A stretch of DNA of 37,535 nucleotides from Gardnerella vaginalis 1500E. Lineage in GTDB: Bacteria; Actinomycetota; Actinomycetes; Actinomycetales; Bifidobacteriaceae. The notes below the pieces were generated by a model. It saw only the letters and a list, made by a program, of their open reading frames with translations, made no database searches and had not been told where the DNA came from. The stretch covers positions 1 to 37,535 of the forward strand of contig NZ_ADES01000009.1 of the NCBI RefSeq assembly GCF_000263595.1. Direction: 5' to 3'. Both the position numbers and the translations under genes were made by a program. Of this stretch, positions 37,351 to 37,535 are shown one piece after another (position 1 is the first letter of the stretch; each line of letters opens with the position of its first letter).

Positions 37351-37535
37351 GTCTTTCCCGCATACGCGGGGGTGATCCCAGCAAAAAGAATCCCTGCTCT
37401 AAACTTGTCGTGTCTTTCCCGCATACGCGGGGGTGATCCTAAGTCTTAAAAGCAAAAAGGAGTATAAAAATGGTCTTTCCCGCATACGCGGGGGTGATCC
37501 CATTAGGGTAACCTCTCGGGCGTTGATAGTGTAGT
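37351..37535 (+). CRISPR. type I-E CRISPR array (leader-proximal end, continues past window)
   Basis: Three identical 28-nt repeats start at 37351, 37412 and 37473, a strict 61-nt period with 33-nt spacers (37379-37411, 37440-37472, 37501-37533). Each repeat starts GTCTTTCCCGC and ends GTGATCC, with a CCCGC/GCGGG hairpin. The last two bases of the window (GT) fit the start of a fourth repeat. Transcription should run left to right from the leader. Confidence 0.97.

Noticed and set aside
37233..37424. 63-codon minus-strand frame over the leader and first repeats
   Set aside because: Its sequence is made by reading the CRISPR repeat in reverse; no ribosome site.

Overview
The window looks like a chromosomal segment of a Bifidobacteriaceae actinobacterium with an AT-rich genome, most likely Gardnerella. 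This is inferred from the gene set: actinobacterial-type GroEL with CIRCE operators, ClpC, a CspB-like protein next to a DUF3027 protein, a PhoP-like two-component pair, WXG100 proteins and a MoxR/DUF58/VWA operon. Codon use is also clearly A/T-biased compared with Bifidobacterium. No database search was run.

Layout. Bases 1-13,600 are mostly minus-strand housekeeping and envelope genes. These are HU (144-425), a membrane flippase-like protein with a kinase-like insert (624-3059), purB (3076-4518), a putative secreted alpha/beta hydrolase with a tiny WXG-like partner (4572-6414), a tightly coupled membrane operon MoxR-DUF58-TM-VWA-VWA-small membrane protein (6488-11951) and uracil-DNA glycosylase (12042-12758). 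Bases 12,888-24,270 are mostly plus-strand: a LytR_C-domain protein, groEL behind two CIRCE elements, a WXG100 protein (minus), a TPM-domain protein, a response regulator/histidine kinase pair, a cold-shock protein plus DUF3027 protein, and clpC.

Bases 24,500-37,535 form a visibly AT-richer defence island. A GIY-YIG nuclease plus DUF2075/Schlafen-group-3-type helicase (minus) is divergent from a complete type I-E CRISPR-Cas operon (cas3, casA/cas8e, casB, cas7, cas5, cas6e, cas1, cas2). The cas2 gene is fused to a DnaQ-like DEDDh exonuclease. A leader and a CRISPR array of 28-nt repeats with 33-nt spacers follow and run off the end of the window.

The most interesting element is in the 580-bp gap between the helicase and cas3. 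Two degenerate CRISPR repeats (27084-27111 and 27133-27160) flank a 21-nt pseudo-spacer, directly behind a perfect TATAAT box. The first copy keeps the 3' part that becomes the crRNA 5' handle. The second keeps the 5' half and hairpin, with a compensatory C-G to T-A pair swap, and has lost the part that would be cleaved away. This is the architecture expected of a mini-CRISPR making a crRNA-like regulatory RNA (CreA/CreR type). It may therefore control cas expression or a toxin, and it is the best candidate for an undescribed system here. Its target could not be identified in this window.
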